64,000 bases of DNA from Jeotgalibacillus salarius (GCF_004405125.1 NZ_SORX01000007.1:1-64000); one strand, 5' to 3'. Positions 43,111 through 53,543 are shown, counted from the first letter of the stretch. Numbers and translations: made by a program. Notes: generated by a model not told the origin, from the letters alone.

Positions 43111-45005
43111 TACTCCCTACCCCCTTTATCATCGTGATCATCCATCAGTTCTTCTTTGTGAATATGGTATCCGTGATCATCTTTCAATGAACGTACAGCC
43201 ATAGAACCGATTGTGATTAACATACCAATGATTAATACCGGAATTGACCAGACATAGTCTGCCCCGTCAGAAGCTCTCCAGTCAACCTGATACATCGCAC
43301 CAAATGCTGCGATGAATAAACCAAGAGACATGACGAATGGAATGAAAGAATTGTTAGGCATGTGAATGTCACCAAGCGGTTCTGCCGGCGTCATTTCTTT
43401 ACGGCCTTCCATTTTTTCAATCCAAAGCGGATCAAGTCCACGTACGAGAGGAAGCTGCTTAAAGTTATAGTAAGGCGGTGGTGATGGAATCGCCCACTCA
43501 AGTGTACGTCCATCTCCCCACGGGTCGTTTCCAACACGTACATTTTTAATCTGTGTAATCACTACATTGTATAATAGTACGATTACAGCAAGTGCCATGA
43601 AGAATGCACCAACAGTACTGATCATGTTAAATAAATCTAAACCTTGGTTAGGAAGGAACTTCCAAATACGTCTAGGCATACCCATCAGTCCAAGGAAATG
43701 CTGGATAAAGAACGTTCCATGGAAACCGATCAGGAATAGCCAGAATGTAATTTTACCGAGAGTTTCATTTAACATTGTACCGAACATTTTTGGCCAGTAG
43801 AAATGTGTACCGGCTAATAGTCCAAGTACAACCCCACCAATGATTACATAGTGGAAGTGAGCAACTACGAAATAAGAATCGTGGTACTGGTAGTCAGCTG
43901 CAGCTGATGCAAGCATAACCCCTGTCACACCACCGGCAACGAATGAAGGAATGAACGCTACAGCGTAAAGCATTGGCGTTGTAAAACGAATGCTTCCGCC
44001 CCACATCGTAAGAAGCCAGTTAAAGATCTTAACTCCTGTAGGAACGGCGATTGCCATTGTCGCTACAGCAAAGATTGCGTTCGCAGTCGGCCCAAGACCG
44101 GTTGTGAACATGTGGTGCGCCCATACCATGAATCCAAGGAACCCGATCAGCACTGTTGCGAATACCATCGCAGCGTAACCGAACAGACGCTTTTTAGAAA
44201 ATGTAGAGATAATGTCAGAGAAAATACCGAATGCCGGAAGGATCAGTATGTATACTTCCGGGTGACCGAAGATCCAGAATAAATGCTCCCAGATAATCGT
44301 ATTTCCTCCCATTGTTACATCGAAAAAGTTCGCACCAAACATTCTGTCAAACAGCATTAGGAAAAGTCCTACAGTCAGTGGAGGGAATGCAAACAGAATA
44401 AGTGCTGATGCTACAAACGTTGACCATGTGAATAGCGGCATACGCATGTAAGTCATCCCAGGTGCTCGCATATTAATAATCGTTACAAGGAAGTTAATCC
44501 CCGCAATTAATGTACCGGCCCCTGATATCTGCAGACCTAATACGTAGAAGTCAATTCCATGACCAGGTGATGCTAGTGACAGTGAAGCATATGAAGTCCA
44601 CCCGGCATCAGGTGCGCCACCTAAAAACCAAGAAAGGTTAAGGAAAATTCCTCCGAAGAAAAATAACCAGAATCCAAGTGAGTTCAGGAATGGAAAAGCA
44701 ACGTCACGTGCACCAATTTGTAATGGTACAACTGCGTTCATAAAAGCAAATAATAGCGGCATGGCTGCCAGGAAAATCATTGTTGTTCCATGCATGGTAA
44801 GTAATTCATTGTATAGTCCTGCTGACACAAAATCATTATCAGGAATCGCAAGCTGAATACGGATCAGCATTGCTTCTATACCGCCGACCAGGAAGAAAAA
44901 TCCGCCTGAAACAAGATAAAGAATGGCGATTTTCTTGTGGTCGACCGTTGTGAGGTAGTCCCATAGGACTGCTAAGAACCCTCTTTTTTCAGCAACGGTA
45001 CTCAC
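43110..45005 (-). CDS. ctaD: Cytochrome c oxidase subunit I (caa3)
   Basis: This is the catalytic heme-copper subunit that reduces O2 and pumps protons. The 631-aa protein has twelve or more membrane segments. The metal ligands are visible: HPEVYILILPAFG (His and the Tyr cross-link), VWAHHMFTTG (the two CuB His) and VAHFHYVIIGG (heme ligands). The extra C-terminal region typical of caa3 enzymes is present, ending in an acidic, His-rich tail. GTG at 45005 is preceded by GGGAGG. It overlaps ctaE by one base. Confidence 0.97.
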   Translation of the reverse strand: MSTVAEKRGFLAVLWDYLTTVDHKKIAILYLVSGGFFFLVGGIEAMLIRIQLAIPDNDFVSAGLYNELLTMHGTTMIFLAAMPLLFAFMNAVVPLQIGARDVAFPFLNSLGFWLFFFGGIFLNLSWFLGGAPDAGWTSYASLSLASPGHGIDFYVLGLQISGAGTLIAGINFLVTIINMRAPGMTYMRMPLFTWSTFVASALILFAFPPLTVGLFLMLFDRMFGANFFDVTMGGNTIIWEHLFWIFGHPEVYILILPAFGIFSDIISTFSKKRLFGYAAMVFATVLIGFLGFMVWAHHMFTTGLGPTANAIFAVATMAIAVPTGVKIFNWLLTMWGGSIRFTTPMLYAVAFIPSFVAGGVTGVMLASAAADYQYHDSYFVVAHFHYVIIGGVVLGLLAGTHFYWPKMFGTMLNETLGKITFWLFLIGFHGTFFIQHFLGLMGMPRRIWKFLPNQGLDLFNMISTVGAFFMALAVIVLLYNVVITQIKNVRVGNDPWGDGRTLEWAIPSPPPYYNFKQLPLVRGLDPLWIEKMEGRKEMTPAEPLGDIHMPNNSFIPFVMSLGLFIAAFGAMYQVDWRASDGADYVWSIPVLIIGMLITIGSMAVRSLKDDHGYHIHKEELMDDHDDKGGRE

Positions 45006-45031
45006 TAATTATACCTCCCTTAGAAATCAAA

Positions 45032-46138
45032 TTATTCAGAATAAACTTTTAAGCTCATTAAGTATTCAGTTAATGCATCAAGATCTTCATCTGACAGATC
45101 GTCTTCGTTATATCCACCCATTGTATTGCCAGGCTTAAGAACGTCTGCATTACGGATCCAGTTTTGAATATTTTCTGCATGTACTTCATCAGAATCCTCA
45201 TTATCCAGGATTCCGGCTGTATATGAACGTTCACCGAAGTTTGTAAGGTTAGGTCCGGCAGATGAGCCAATCTGTTGAGTAGGGTCTACAGCGTGACACC
45301 CGATACAACCCTGTTCTTCAAACACGGCAAATCCATCAGCGACAGTATCATTTTCAAAGTCCTGCTCGCTTTCAGCTGATTCCTGCATTGCTGCAATCCA
45401 GCCGTCAAAGTCTTCCTGAGACATTGTCTGAACTTTAAAGTCCATTAATGCGTGTGAAGGACCACACAGCTCAGCACATTTACCATAGAACAGATTGTTC
45501 GCTTCTTCAGCTTTTTCACCGTCAAAGTTCAGGTAGAATGTGTTCATATTATCAACGTTCGTATCAATCTTTCCTCCTACTGCAGGAATCCAGAATGAAT
45601 GCTTAACGTCAGAAGCAATTACGTTAAAGTAAACATTTTGATCTGTAGGGACAACTAGGTCCTGTGCAGTTACAACTCCCTGGTCAGGATAAGCAAACTC
45701 CCACCAGTAAAGGTTTGCGCGTACATCAATCACAAGTGCCTCTCTGTTTCCTTCTTCATCTTCCGCTTCCATTCCTGACTGATCGCCAAGCTCAAATGTC
45801 AGTGCTACAGTCGGGACTGCAAGAATCAAAAGAAGAATAATCGGAATAACAGTCCAGATTACTTCCAGTCTGTGGCTTCCTTCAACCTGTTTCGGAATGA
45901 AGTCATCCCCAAGCTTGGAGCGGCGGAACTTAGTAATCGCGATAACATATACAATTGCTACAACAATAATTACCAGAACCATAATTGCCACACTCAGCAT
46001 CATCAGGTTGAATTGCTTCTGTGCTACTTCACCCGCAGGTTGAAGCGTTGACAGAAATGGCTCTCCACAGCCGGAAAGAATAAACGCCATTGCCGCAAAA
46101 AGCGGCAGAAAACGCCATTTCTTAAGCCCATTTTTCAT
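45032..46138 (-). CDS. ctaC: Cytochrome c oxidase subunit II with fused cytochrome c (caa3)
   Basis: The 368-aa lipoprotein subunit takes electrons into the oxidase. An N-terminal lipobox (FILSGCGE, Cys near residue 26) is followed by two membrane segments and the CuA domain. The ligands are SFWIPAVGGKIDTN and CAELCGPSHALMDF. The C-terminal cytochrome c domain has CIGCH and a distal Met (GNTMGGYNEDD). The fused haem domain defines the caa3 type. The ATG at 46138 has GAGGGG ~12 bases upstream, a loose spacing. Confidence 0.96.
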   Translation of the reverse strand: MKNGLKKWRFLPLFAAMAFILSGCGEPFLSTLQPAGEVAQKQFNLMMLSVAIMVLVIIVVAIVYVIAITKFRRSKLGDDFIPKQVEGSHRLEVIWTVIPIILLLILAVPTVALTFELGDQSGMEAEDEEGNREALVIDVRANLYWWEFAYPDQGVVTAQDLVVPTDQNVYFNVIASDVKHSFWIPAVGGKIDTNVDNMNTFYLNFDGEKAEEANNLFYGKCAELCGPSHALMDFKVQTMSQEDFDGWIAAMQESAESEQDFENDTVADGFAVFEEQGCIGCHAVDPTQQIGSSAGPNLTNFGERSYTAGILDNEDSDEVHAENIQNWIRNADVLKPGNTMGGYNEDDLSDEDLDALTEYLMSLKVYSE

Positions 46139-46219
46139 AGCTTTGTTAAACCCCTCTTTCATTCAAATATTCTTGTTGATTGAAATTATTTATGTGGATT
46201 TCTCTTAAGAAAGAATTCC

Positions 46220-47134
46220 CTAAATAAATGTAAGGATGACCATACCTGTAAACATAATTGTCAGGTAATTCAGTGAATAAACGAACATCATTGTCGCCCA
46301 TTTATGGTCATTTTTCGTTTTGTAACCTGCAAGCGCGAGCGCAAGCCAGCCTACATTCAATATTGTTGCCAACACAATAAAAGCGGTACCAAGTGAAGGC
46401 AATAAAAATGGCAGCGGGAACAAGGCGATAACCCACAGAAGCATCGACAGCTTCGTTCTCGCAAACCCTTTTACTACAGGAAGCATTGGTATTCCTGCAG
46501 CTCTGTATTCTTCCACTCTTCTCATCGCAATTGCGTAAAAATGAGGTGGCTGCCAGACAAACATAATTAAAAATAGTGCAAACGGAATCGCTCCAAGTCC
46601 CGGATCAATTGCTGCCCACCCAATCAGTGGAGGAACCGCACCTGAAATACTCCCGACAATCGTATTGCTGGCGTATTTTCTTTTTGTCCACATGGAGTAC
46701 AGGACAACATAACTGAACACACCAAACAACCCTATTAAACCAGCTGTAACTGTTGTCATAAACAACATGATTTCACCAACAATTACCAGGCTGATGCCCA
46801 GTCCAAGAGCTTTCGTTGGCGCTACACGTCCAGTTACTGTCGGACGGTTCTTCGTTCTTTCCATTAAAGGATCGATATCACGGTCTATGTAATTATTAAT
46901 ACTGCATGAGCCCGCAACAACTAGTGAAGATCCGAGTAATGCTAAAAACATAACATCAAGAGATCCCAGAAAATAAGTATCGGTGAAATATAGCGCAAGC
47001 CATAATCCGGTAAACGCTGTTATAAAATTCGAGTTTACAATACCGATTTTGATCAGAGCGAGGAAATCTTTCCAAGCAGTTGTTCCAGAAAAATCTGCCC
47101 CATTTACAGCCGACACAACTCGACTATTTGACAC
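46220..47134 (-). CDS. ctaB: Protoheme IX farnesyltransferase (heme O synthase) CtaB
   Basis: CtaB adds the farnesyl chain to heme B, giving heme O. The 304-aa polytopic UbiA-family protein has the Asp-rich prenyl-diphosphate site NNYIDRDIDPLMERTKNRP, a second YRAAGIPMLPVVKG block and PHFYAIAMRRVEEY. About nine membrane segments are predicted. The GTG start at 47134 has GAGGGG upstream. It leads the ctaBCDEF transcript and is divergent from ctaA, which performs the next step. Confidence 0.96.
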   Translation of the reverse strand: MSNSRVVSAVNGADFSGTTAWKDFLALIKIGIVNSNFITAFTGLWLALYFTDTYFLGSLDVMFLALLGSSLVVAGSCSINNYIDRDIDPLMERTKNRPTVTGRVAPTKALGLGISLVIVGEIMLFMTTVTAGLIGLFGVFSYVVLYSMWTKRKYASNTIVGSISGAVPPLIGWAAIDPGLGAIPFALFLIMFVWQPPHFYAIAMRRVEEYRAAGIPMLPVVKGFARTKLSMLLWVIALFPLPFLLPSLGTAFIVLATILNVGWLALALAGYKTKNDHKWATMMFVYSLNYLTIMFTGMVILTFI

Positions 47135-47477
47135 ACTTTCCCCTCCTCTCCAAACTTGCTAATACATTATACTACATCTACTATAAAGGATAGCGAACAT
47201 GATTTCTATATTTAAAATGAAATTCAGACAACTTCTGAAATTGAGCCATTAATTAAATGTAACAATTCCTTCACATCTTACAGTCTTTTCATTGATATGA
47301 ATTATTTTTATATAGTATTGCAATGTGAAAATTATTTGTCATGACACTTAAAGAATATTTGATTTTTACACAAAAAAGGTACACCTGAAGTTTATTCTGT
47401 ACCATAATAGAGATTGTGAGAATCAGATTACACGCTGCCTGGCAGTTTAGTTATAAATTTATGAGAAGGTGAAACTT
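47135..47477. other. 343-bp divergent control region between ctaB and ctaA
   Basis: The gap holds no ORF. On the minus strand a TATAAT (47166-47171) lies ~30 bp before ctaB. On the plus strand a CATAAT (47403-47408) lies before ctaA. A dyad GGTACA-N13-TGTACC at 47378-47402 abuts that -10. In B. subtilis this divergent region is controlled by ResD; I cannot assign a ResD site by eye. Confidence 0.45.
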
Positions 47478-48401
47478 TTGCAATCTAAAGGATTAAAATT
47501 TTTAGGAGTTGTTACGACTCTGGTGATGCTGATGGTATTACTGGGCGGGGCGCTGGTTACTAAGACTGGCTCAGGACAGGGATGCGGACAGTCATTTCCA
47601 TTGTGTCACGGTAAAATCATACCTGATCAATTAGAAATAGAAACACTCATTGAACTTTCACACAGAGTCATTTCTGCCGGCGCCGGATTTCTGGTACTTG
47701 CATTATCAATCTGGTCATGGCGTGCTATGGGACATATAAGAGAGACGAACTTTCTTGCCATCCTTGCATTTTTCTTTTTAATGCTGCAGGCGCTCCTCGG
47801 AGCCGGTGCAGTTGTGTGGGGACACTCAGATATCATTTTGGCCGCTCATTTTGGCATTTCGCTCATTTCATTCGCTGCAGTGTTGCTCTTGACACTTCTG
47901 ATTTTTGAAGTTGATAAAAAGTTTAACGCGTATACAATTGTTATCGACAAAAGAATTAAACGTCATACCTACGGACTGATGATCTACATATTTGCTGTCG
48001 TTTATTCAGGTGCTTTTGTGAGACATACTGAAGCGAGCCTCGCATGTCCAGACTGGCCGTTTTGTGTAAACTCATCTCCCGGTGACTTATCATTGAATTC
48101 CATCCAATGGATTCAAATGGGACACCGCATGGCAGCTGCATTTATATTTATATGGATTATCTATGTTGCCATTATCGCCATTAAAAATTACAAGCATCAA
48201 AAAGTCGTGTATTATGGCTGGATCATTGCTTTAATACTTGTTACTGCACAGGTGATTACCGGCGCACTTGTCGTAGTTACCAAGCTGAACTTACTGATCG
48301 CACTTTCTCACGCCCTTATTATTTCATTGTTATTCGGGCTGTTGAGCTACTTTGTACTACTCATTTCAAGAAGCAAAATAAATCGAAAAAAAGAAAGTTG
48401 A
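47478..48401 (+). CDS. ctaA: Heme A synthase CtaA (TTG start)
   Basis: CtaA oxidises the C8 methyl of heme O to give heme A for the caa3 oxidase. The 307-aa protein has eight membrane segments in two homologous halves. It shows the block GGALVTKTGSGQGCGQSFPLC with the redox-active Cys pair, heme-ligand His in ELSHR, AAHFGIS and QMGHRMAA, and a second Cys pair in SLACPDWPFC. TTG at 47478 is chosen because AAGGTG lies 6 bases upstream; it gives a length near the 306 aa of B. subtilis. Confidence 0.94.
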   Translation: MQSKGLKFLGVVTTLVMLMVLLGGALVTKTGSGQGCGQSFPLCHGKIIPDQLEIETLIELSHRVISAGAGFLVLALSIWSWRAMGHIRETNFLAILAFFFLMLQALLGAGAVVWGHSDIILAAHFGISLISFAAVLLLTLLIFEVDKKFNAYTIVIDKRIKRHTYGLMIYIFAVVYSGAFVRHTEASLACPDWPFCVNSSPGDLSLNSIQWIQMGHRMAAAFIFIWIIYVAIIAIKNYKHQKVVYYGWIIALILVTAQVITGALVVVTKLNLLIALSHALIISLLFGLLSYFVLLISRSKINRKKES

Positions 48402-48427
48402 GCGAAATTGCTCAACTTTCTTTTTTT
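48386..48427. terminator. Bidirectional terminator between ctaA and pyc
   Basis: A perfect 18-bp stem (AAAAAAAGAAAGTTGAGC and complement) around GAAATT; the ctaA stop codon is inside the stem, and long A/T runs serve both strands. Confidence 0.92.
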
Positions 48428-48429
48428 GA

Positions 48430-51400
48430 TTAGCTGTCTTTTTTCAGTCTGATCATAAGGTCACCCGGCGAAAGTGATTCTCCACTCTCCACGCAAACTT
48501 CCTCAACCGTACCATCAAATGGTGCCTGAACTGTTGTTTCCATCTTCATCGCCTCTGTGATGATCAGGTGTTCGCCTTTCTCTACCTGGTCTCCAACTGA
48601 TACGACAACCTGAATAACTGTGCCAGGCATAGTCGCGCCAAGTTGTTCAGGATTAGATGGGTCAACTTTTTGTTTTACCGCAACAGTTGATTTAACACTC
48701 TCATCCTTAATGGCAATTTCACGCTGCTGACCATTTAAATCGAAATAAAGAACTCTTGTACCATCTGCTCTCGCTTCACCAATCGATACAAGTTTCAAAA
48801 TTAGTGTTTTACCAGTCTCAATCTCAACTTCGATTTCTTCATTTAATTTCATGCCATAGAAGAATGTTGGCGTATTAATAACTGATACATCACCAAATTG
48901 TGCAGCAGTGTCAGTAAATTCTTTAAACACCTTCGGGTACAGTGCATGTGCCAAAGCATCAAAGTTTGTAACAGGTCTGCCAAGTTCATGGAATAACTCT
49001 TCTTTCAGCTTTTCGAAATCAATCGGCTCCATCAATTCACCCGGTCTTACTGTAATCGGTTCTTTTCCTTTTAAGATAACCTTTTGCAGTTCTTCAGGGA
49101 AACCTCCGTGCGGCTGTCCTAAGTAACCTGAGAACAACTCGACCACTGAGTCAGGGAAATCAATCGAATAGCCTTTTTCAATTACAGAATGCTCATCCAG
49201 GTCATTTTGGACCATGAATAATGCCATGTCGCCTACCACTTTAGAAGATGGTGTAACTTTTACAATATCTCCAAACATCTGGTTTACGCGGGCATACATT
49301 TCTTTTACTTCTTCCCAGCGACCGCCAAGTCCAACCGCTTTTGCCTGCTGCTGAAGGTTAGAGTACTGTCCTCCCGGCATTTCATGCTTATAAATTTCTG
49401 AATGCGGAGAGTTCATCCCACTCTCAAATGGCGCATAGTATTTACGTACATCTTCCCAATAATGAGAAAGCGTTTCTGAATGGTCCACATCCAGTTTCAA
49501 TTGTCTGGTATTACCCTTCATTGCATAAGCGAGTGAACTTGCACTCGGCTGAGAAGTTAATCCGCTCATTGATCCAAGGGCTGTATCTACAATATCCACT
49601 CCTGCCTCAATCGCACGGGCATATTGGAAAATACCGTTGCCGCTCGTGTCGTGTGTATGAAGATGAATCGGAAGATCAACTGTATCCTTCAGTTCAGAAA
49701 TCAGACGATACGCTGCTTCCGGCTTAAGCAGTCCTGCCATATCTTTAATTGCTAAAATATGAGCACCCTGATTTTCAAGTTCTTTCGCTAATGACTTATA
49801 GTACTCAGTATCATATTTCGTACGGGTCGGATCAAGAATATCACCTGTATAGCAGATGGCTGCTTCTGCAACTTTCCCTGAATCTCTTACCGCTTTAATT
49901 GCTGTTTCCATTCCTTCAATCCAGTTCAGGCTGTCAAAGATTCTGAAGACGTCAATACCAGCATAGGCAGAACGCTTCACAAATTCTTCAATGACATTAT
50001 CCGGATAATTTTTATAACCAACCGCATTGGATGCGCGAAGCAGCATCTGGAACATGACGTTCGGAATTTTCTCTCTTAAAGTAATTAATCTCATCCATGG
50101 ATCTTCTTTCAGGAATCGGTATGCAACATCAAACGTTGCTCCTCCCCACATTTCAAATGAGAATAAGTCACTTTGCATACGTGCAGATGCGTCAGCAATA
50201 TTTTTCAGGTCTACTGTTCTCACACGAGTAGCGAGTAATGATTGATGCGCATCCCGGAACGTTGTATCTGTAACCAGTACTTCATCCTGTTCCTTCACCC
50301 ATTCCTTCAGGCCGTCAGCGCCTCTTTCATCAAGAATCTGCTTTGTGCCGCCAGGTGGCTTTTCGAGTAAATTCACTTTTGGAATCCTAGGCTGACCAAA
50401 CTCAGGCTTTTCGGCTTTATCAATTCCCGGGAAGCCATTTACTGTTACATTACCGATGTAAGCCAGCATTTTTGTTCCACGGTCTTTTCGTTTAGGGAAA
50501 AGGAAAAGCTCAGGAGTATGATCAATGAATGATGTATCATATTTTCCACTCAGGAACATTTCATGTTTTACTACATTTTCAAGAAACGGAATATTCGTCT
50601 TAATTCCGCGAATACGGAATTCTTGTAAATTTCTGACCATTTTAGCTGCAGCTTGTTCAAAAGTCAGCGCCCATGTTGAAACCTTTACCAATAGAGAATC
50701 GTAATGAGCTGAAATTTCTGCTCCCTGGTAACCATTACCGGCATCCAGACGCACACCAAAACCTCCGCCTGAACGATACGCCATTATGCGTCCGGAGTCA
50801 GGCATAAAACCATTCAGCGGATCCTCAGTTGTCACACGGGACTGAATAGCAAAACCATTCTGCTGGATATCCTCCTGCATTGGAATGCCCATCGTTGGAC
50901 TATGCAATGTGTGGCCTTCTGCTATAAATAGCTGGGATTGTACAATATCAACACCCGTGATCATCTCAGTGATCGTATGCTCTACCTGAACACGCGGGTT
51001 TACTTCAATAAAGAAGAACTCATTATTTGCTACAAGAAATTCCACTGTCCCTGCGTTAACGTATGAAATGTTATTTGCTAGCTTCACAGCAGCATCACAA
51101 ATTTCATCGCGCAAACTTCTTGGAAGAGATACAGATGGTGCCACTTCTACAACTTTCTGGTGTCTTCTCTGAATAGAGCAGTCACGTTCATAAAGGTGAA
51201 TAATTTCCCCTGCATGATCTCCTAAGATCTGAACTTCAATATGCTTAGGATTCTCAATGAACTTCTCAACATATACTTCGTCGTTACCAAACGCTGCTTT
51301 CGCTTCTGATTTAGCACGATCGTAGGATTCTTTCACATCACTGGCAGATCGGACAATTCTCATTCCGCGGCCACCGCCACCCAGTGATGCCTTAATAATG

Positions 51401-51873
51401 AACGGAAATCCAAAGTCTTTACCAAATTGTTCAACTTCTTCAACGCTGGTTACAGGACCATCGCTGCCCGGTATAACCGGAATCCCTGCTTTAATTGCCT
51501 GTTCCCGTGCTTTCACTTTATCTCCAAACATATCAAGGTGTTCAGAAGTAGGACCTACAAATGTAATCCCTTCTTCTTCACATCGTCTTGCAAAGTGAAT
51601 ATTTTCAGATAGGAACCCATACCCCGGGTGAATGGCATCAACATTAGCCCGCTTTGCAATTTCAATAATCCCTTCAATGTCCAGATAAGCATCAATCGGC
51701 TTCTTTCCCTCACCTACAATATATGCTTCATCCGCTTTAAAACGGTGAAATGATCCGCTGTCTTCTTTGGAATAAACTGCGACTGTACGAATATTTAATT
51801 CCGTACATGCACGGAATACTCTGATTGCGATTTCTCCACGATTTGCTACTAATACCTTTTTAATTTTCTTCAT
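48430..51873 (-). CDS. pyc: Pyruvate carboxylase
   Basis: This anaplerotic enzyme makes oxaloacetate from pyruvate, bicarbonate and ATP. The 1147-aa single-chain protein contains biotin carboxylase (about 1-455; KASLGGGGRGM, FIEVNPRVQVEHTITE), carboxyltransferase (about 530-800; VTDTTFRDAHQSLLATRVRT, with metal ligands in HLHTHDTSGNG), an allosteric linker and a biotinyl domain (EAMKMETTV, Lys about 1110). AGAGGAGG precedes the ATG. It follows ftsW closely (28 bp), as in B. subtilis. Confidence 0.98.
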   Translation of the reverse strand: MKKIKKVLVANRGEIAIRVFRACTELNIRTVAVYSKEDSGSFHRFKADEAYIVGEGKKPIDAYLDIEGIIEIAKRANVDAIHPGYGFLSENIHFARRCEEEGITFVGPTSEHLDMFGDKVKAREQAIKAGIPVIPGSDGPVTSVEEVEQFGKDFGFPFIIKASLGGGGRGMRIVRSASDVKESYDRAKSEAKAAFGNDEVYVEKFIENPKHIEVQILGDHAGEIIHLYERDCSIQRRHQKVVEVAPSVSLPRSLRDEICDAAVKLANNISYVNAGTVEFLVANNEFFFIEVNPRVQVEHTITEMITGVDIVQSQLFIAEGHTLHSPTMGIPMQEDIQQNGFAIQSRVTTEDPLNGFMPDSGRIMAYRSGGGFGVRLDAGNGYQGAEISAHYDSLLVKVSTWALTFEQAAAKMVRNLQEFRIRGIKTNIPFLENVVKHEMFLSGKYDTSFIDHTPELFLFPKRKDRGTKMLAYIGNVTVNGFPGIDKAEKPEFGQPRIPKVNLLEKPPGGTKQILDERGADGLKEWVKEQDEVLVTDTTFRDAHQSLLATRVRTVDLKNIADASARMQSDLFSFEMWGGATFDVAYRFLKEDPWMRLITLREKIPNVMFQMLLRASNAVGYKNYPDNVIEEFVKRSAYAGIDVFRIFDSLNWIEGMETAIKAVRDSGKVAEAAICYTGDILDPTRTKYDTEYYKSLAKELENQGAHILAIKDMAGLLKPEAAYRLISELKDTVDLPIHLHTHDTSGNGIFQYARAIEAGVDIVDTALGSMSGLTSQPSASSLAYAMKGNTRQLKLDVDHSETLSHYWEDVRKYYAPFESGMNSPHSEIYKHEMPGGQYSNLQQQAKAVGLGGRWEEVKEMYARVNQMFGDIVKVTPSSKVVGDMALFMVQNDLDEHSVIEKGYSIDFPDSVVELFSGYLGQPHGGFPEELQKVILKGKEPITVRPGELMEPIDFEKLKEELFHELGRPVTNFDALAHALYPKVFKEFTDTAAQFGDVSVINTPTFFYGMKLNEEIEVEIETGKTLILKLVSIGEARADGTRVLYFDLNGQQREIAIKDESVKSTVAVKQKVDPSNPEQLGATMPGTVIQVVVSVGDQVEKGEHLIITEAMKMETTVQAPFDGTVEEVCVESGESLSPGDLMIRLKKDS

Positions 51874-51901
51874 AATGATCCTCCTCTATGATGTCAAACT
51901 T

Positions 51902-53152
51902 CTAGCGGTACAATCTTGCTGTGTTTTTTTCATTCATTGAAGATGTATTACTCTTATGATCCGGCATACTCTGACTTTCTTTCGCAAAATACTTTTCCTC
52001 ATACTTTACAAACATAGATACATTCATAAGCAGTCCCATTGATAACGATAGAAGAATTAATGAAGATCCACCATAACTGATAAATGGCAGCGGGACTCCT
52101 GTAATTGGAATTAATCCTGACATGCCGCCAAGATTGATGAAGGTTTGAATACCAATCATGCTTGAAATGCCTATTGCAAGCATTTTACCAAACTGGTTCC
52201 TGCACCGAAGTCCTATTACGATGCCTTTTAAAACTATGTAGGCGAGACCTAACAGAACAAAACTTACGCCGAAAATCCCTAACTCTTCGGCAATGATTGC
52301 CATAATAAAGTCTGTATGCGGTTCAGGAAGAAATCCAAGTTTCTGAATACTTTGTCCGAGACCAGTGCCCCAAAGCCCGCCATTACCAATCGCATAATAA
52401 GAGCCTACAAGCTGCCAGCCATTATCACTGATATGTGCGAAAGGATCCTGATAAGCAGCAATTCTTCCTAATCGTTCCTCTGAAAAAATGTTCTGAAATG
52501 TATTCCGGTTAAAAAGAAAAAGTATTCCTGTGAATAAACTGATCACACCACCGGCTAAAGCTGCCAGTTTCAGCATACTTTTCACTTTCATCCCGGATGC
52601 CACAATGACGCTCATACCGATCGCAAAGATAATCGCTGCCGTTCCAAAATCCGGTTCAGCTGCAACTAGAAAACATGCGAAAACAAGTATGATAATCGGC
52701 GGCATTACCCCTTTGTTAAATTCATTGATGTAGGACTGTTTCTTTGCGTAAACTGCGGACAAGTAAACGATCATACCAAGCTTTGCAAATTCTGCAGGCT
52801 GCAGCTGAAAGCCAGGAAGCATGATCCAGCTCTTTGCGTTATTAACTTCAGATCCGATTATATGTACTGCAATCAGGAGAACAAACATCAGCCCAAAAAT
52901 TAATTTTAGCATAAACCCTTCCTTATAAAGTTTATAAGGAATTAATGCCATAACGGTAAAGCCAATCACCCCTATAATTAAGTTTCTGAGCTGCTTTGTG
53001 TAAAAATAATCAGGGTTCTGGTCAAGGATTTCTACTGCGTACACCATTCCTGCACTGTAAACCATGACAACCCCGAATATTCCTAAGAGTATGTATACAG
53101 CCATTAATGAATAATCGTAAGACCTGAACATTCTTTTCAGAATGATCGACAT
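51902..53152 (-). CDS. ftsW: Cell division SEDS glycosyltransferase FtsW
   Basis: FtsW polymerises septal glycan with PBP2B. The 416-aa protein has ten membrane segments with the SEDS signatures LQPAEFAKLGM, AAYQDPFAH, LGFLPEPHTDFIMAIIAEE and GVPLPFISYGGSS. A hydrophilic tail rich in Ser/Asn follows. The position next to ylaN and pyc identifies it as the B. subtilis ylaO/ftsW orthologue, separate from spoVE at 6554-7627. The start is uncertain: neither 53152 nor 53167 has a good ribosome site. Confidence 0.93.
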   Translation of the reverse strand: MSIILKRMFRSYDYSLMAVYILLGIFGVVMVYSAGMVYAVEILDQNPDYFYTKQLRNLIIGVIGFTVMALIPYKLYKEGFMLKLIFGLMFVLLIAVHIIGSEVNNAKSWIMLPGFQLQPAEFAKLGMIVYLSAVYAKKQSYINEFNKGVMPPIIILVFACFLVAAEPDFGTAAIIFAIGMSVIVASGMKVKSMLKLAALAGGVISLFTGILFLFNRNTFQNIFSEERLGRIAAYQDPFAHISDNGWQLVGSYYAIGNGGLWGTGLGQSIQKLGFLPEPHTDFIMAIIAEELGIFGVSFVLLGLAYIVLKGIVIGLRCRNQFGKMLAIGISSMIGIQTFINLGGMSGLIPITGVPLPFISYGGSSLILLSLSMGLLMNVSMFVKYEEKYFAKESQSMPDHKSNTSSMNEKNTARLYR

Positions 53153-53216
53153 TCTTATCAGTCCCATCTGTATATTTATTCAACAGGAAATGTGTAAAAT
53201 CCTCTTTTTTTGATAT

Positions 53217-53255
53217 AAAAAAACCCAAACAATCTGAAAAGTTTGTTTGAGTGGG
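53217..53255 (-). terminator. Terminator of ylaN
   Basis: CAAACAA / TTGTTTG plus flanking CCC/GGG pairs form an imperfect stem with a ~10-base loop, followed by seven T on the minus strand. Confidence 0.75.
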
Positions 53256-53261
53256 TAAAAG

Positions 53262-53543
53262 TTATTTATTGGTGAAAGCATCATGGAGCACTGACATTTC
53301 TTTCTCAAGGGAGTCTATTAATGTCTTTCCATCTACTTCATCCACAAGCCCGAGCCTGACGGCGAATTCTATTTCACGGGATAACCCAAACATTTGCGTA
53401 TCTAATACTTCTTCATACAATGGACACTGGGGCATCGTTAAGTTATCCATTTGAACTTTAATTAGCTGCGCTATTTTTTCGGCATCTTTGCGTAAAAGCT
53501 CATAGGCTTTTTCACGATGATCGACCTTCATTTCTGATGTCAC
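53262..53543 (-). CDS. ylaN: YlaN family protein
   Basis: YlaN is a small conserved Firmicutes protein, essential or important under iron limitation and linked to Fur/iron control in recent work. At 93 aa it matches B. subtilis exactly. The middle block is almost invariant ([39 protein letters not shown]). I chose GTG at 53543 (TSEMKVDHR), 7 bases behind a GGGGGG site. Longer in-frame extensions are not conserved. It is single, with its own terminator. Confidence 0.94.
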   Translation of the reverse strand: MTSEMKVDHREKAYELLRKDAEKIAQLIKVQMDNLTMPQCPLYEEVLDTQMFGLSREIEFAVRLGLVDEVDGKTLIDSLEKEMSVLHDAFTNK

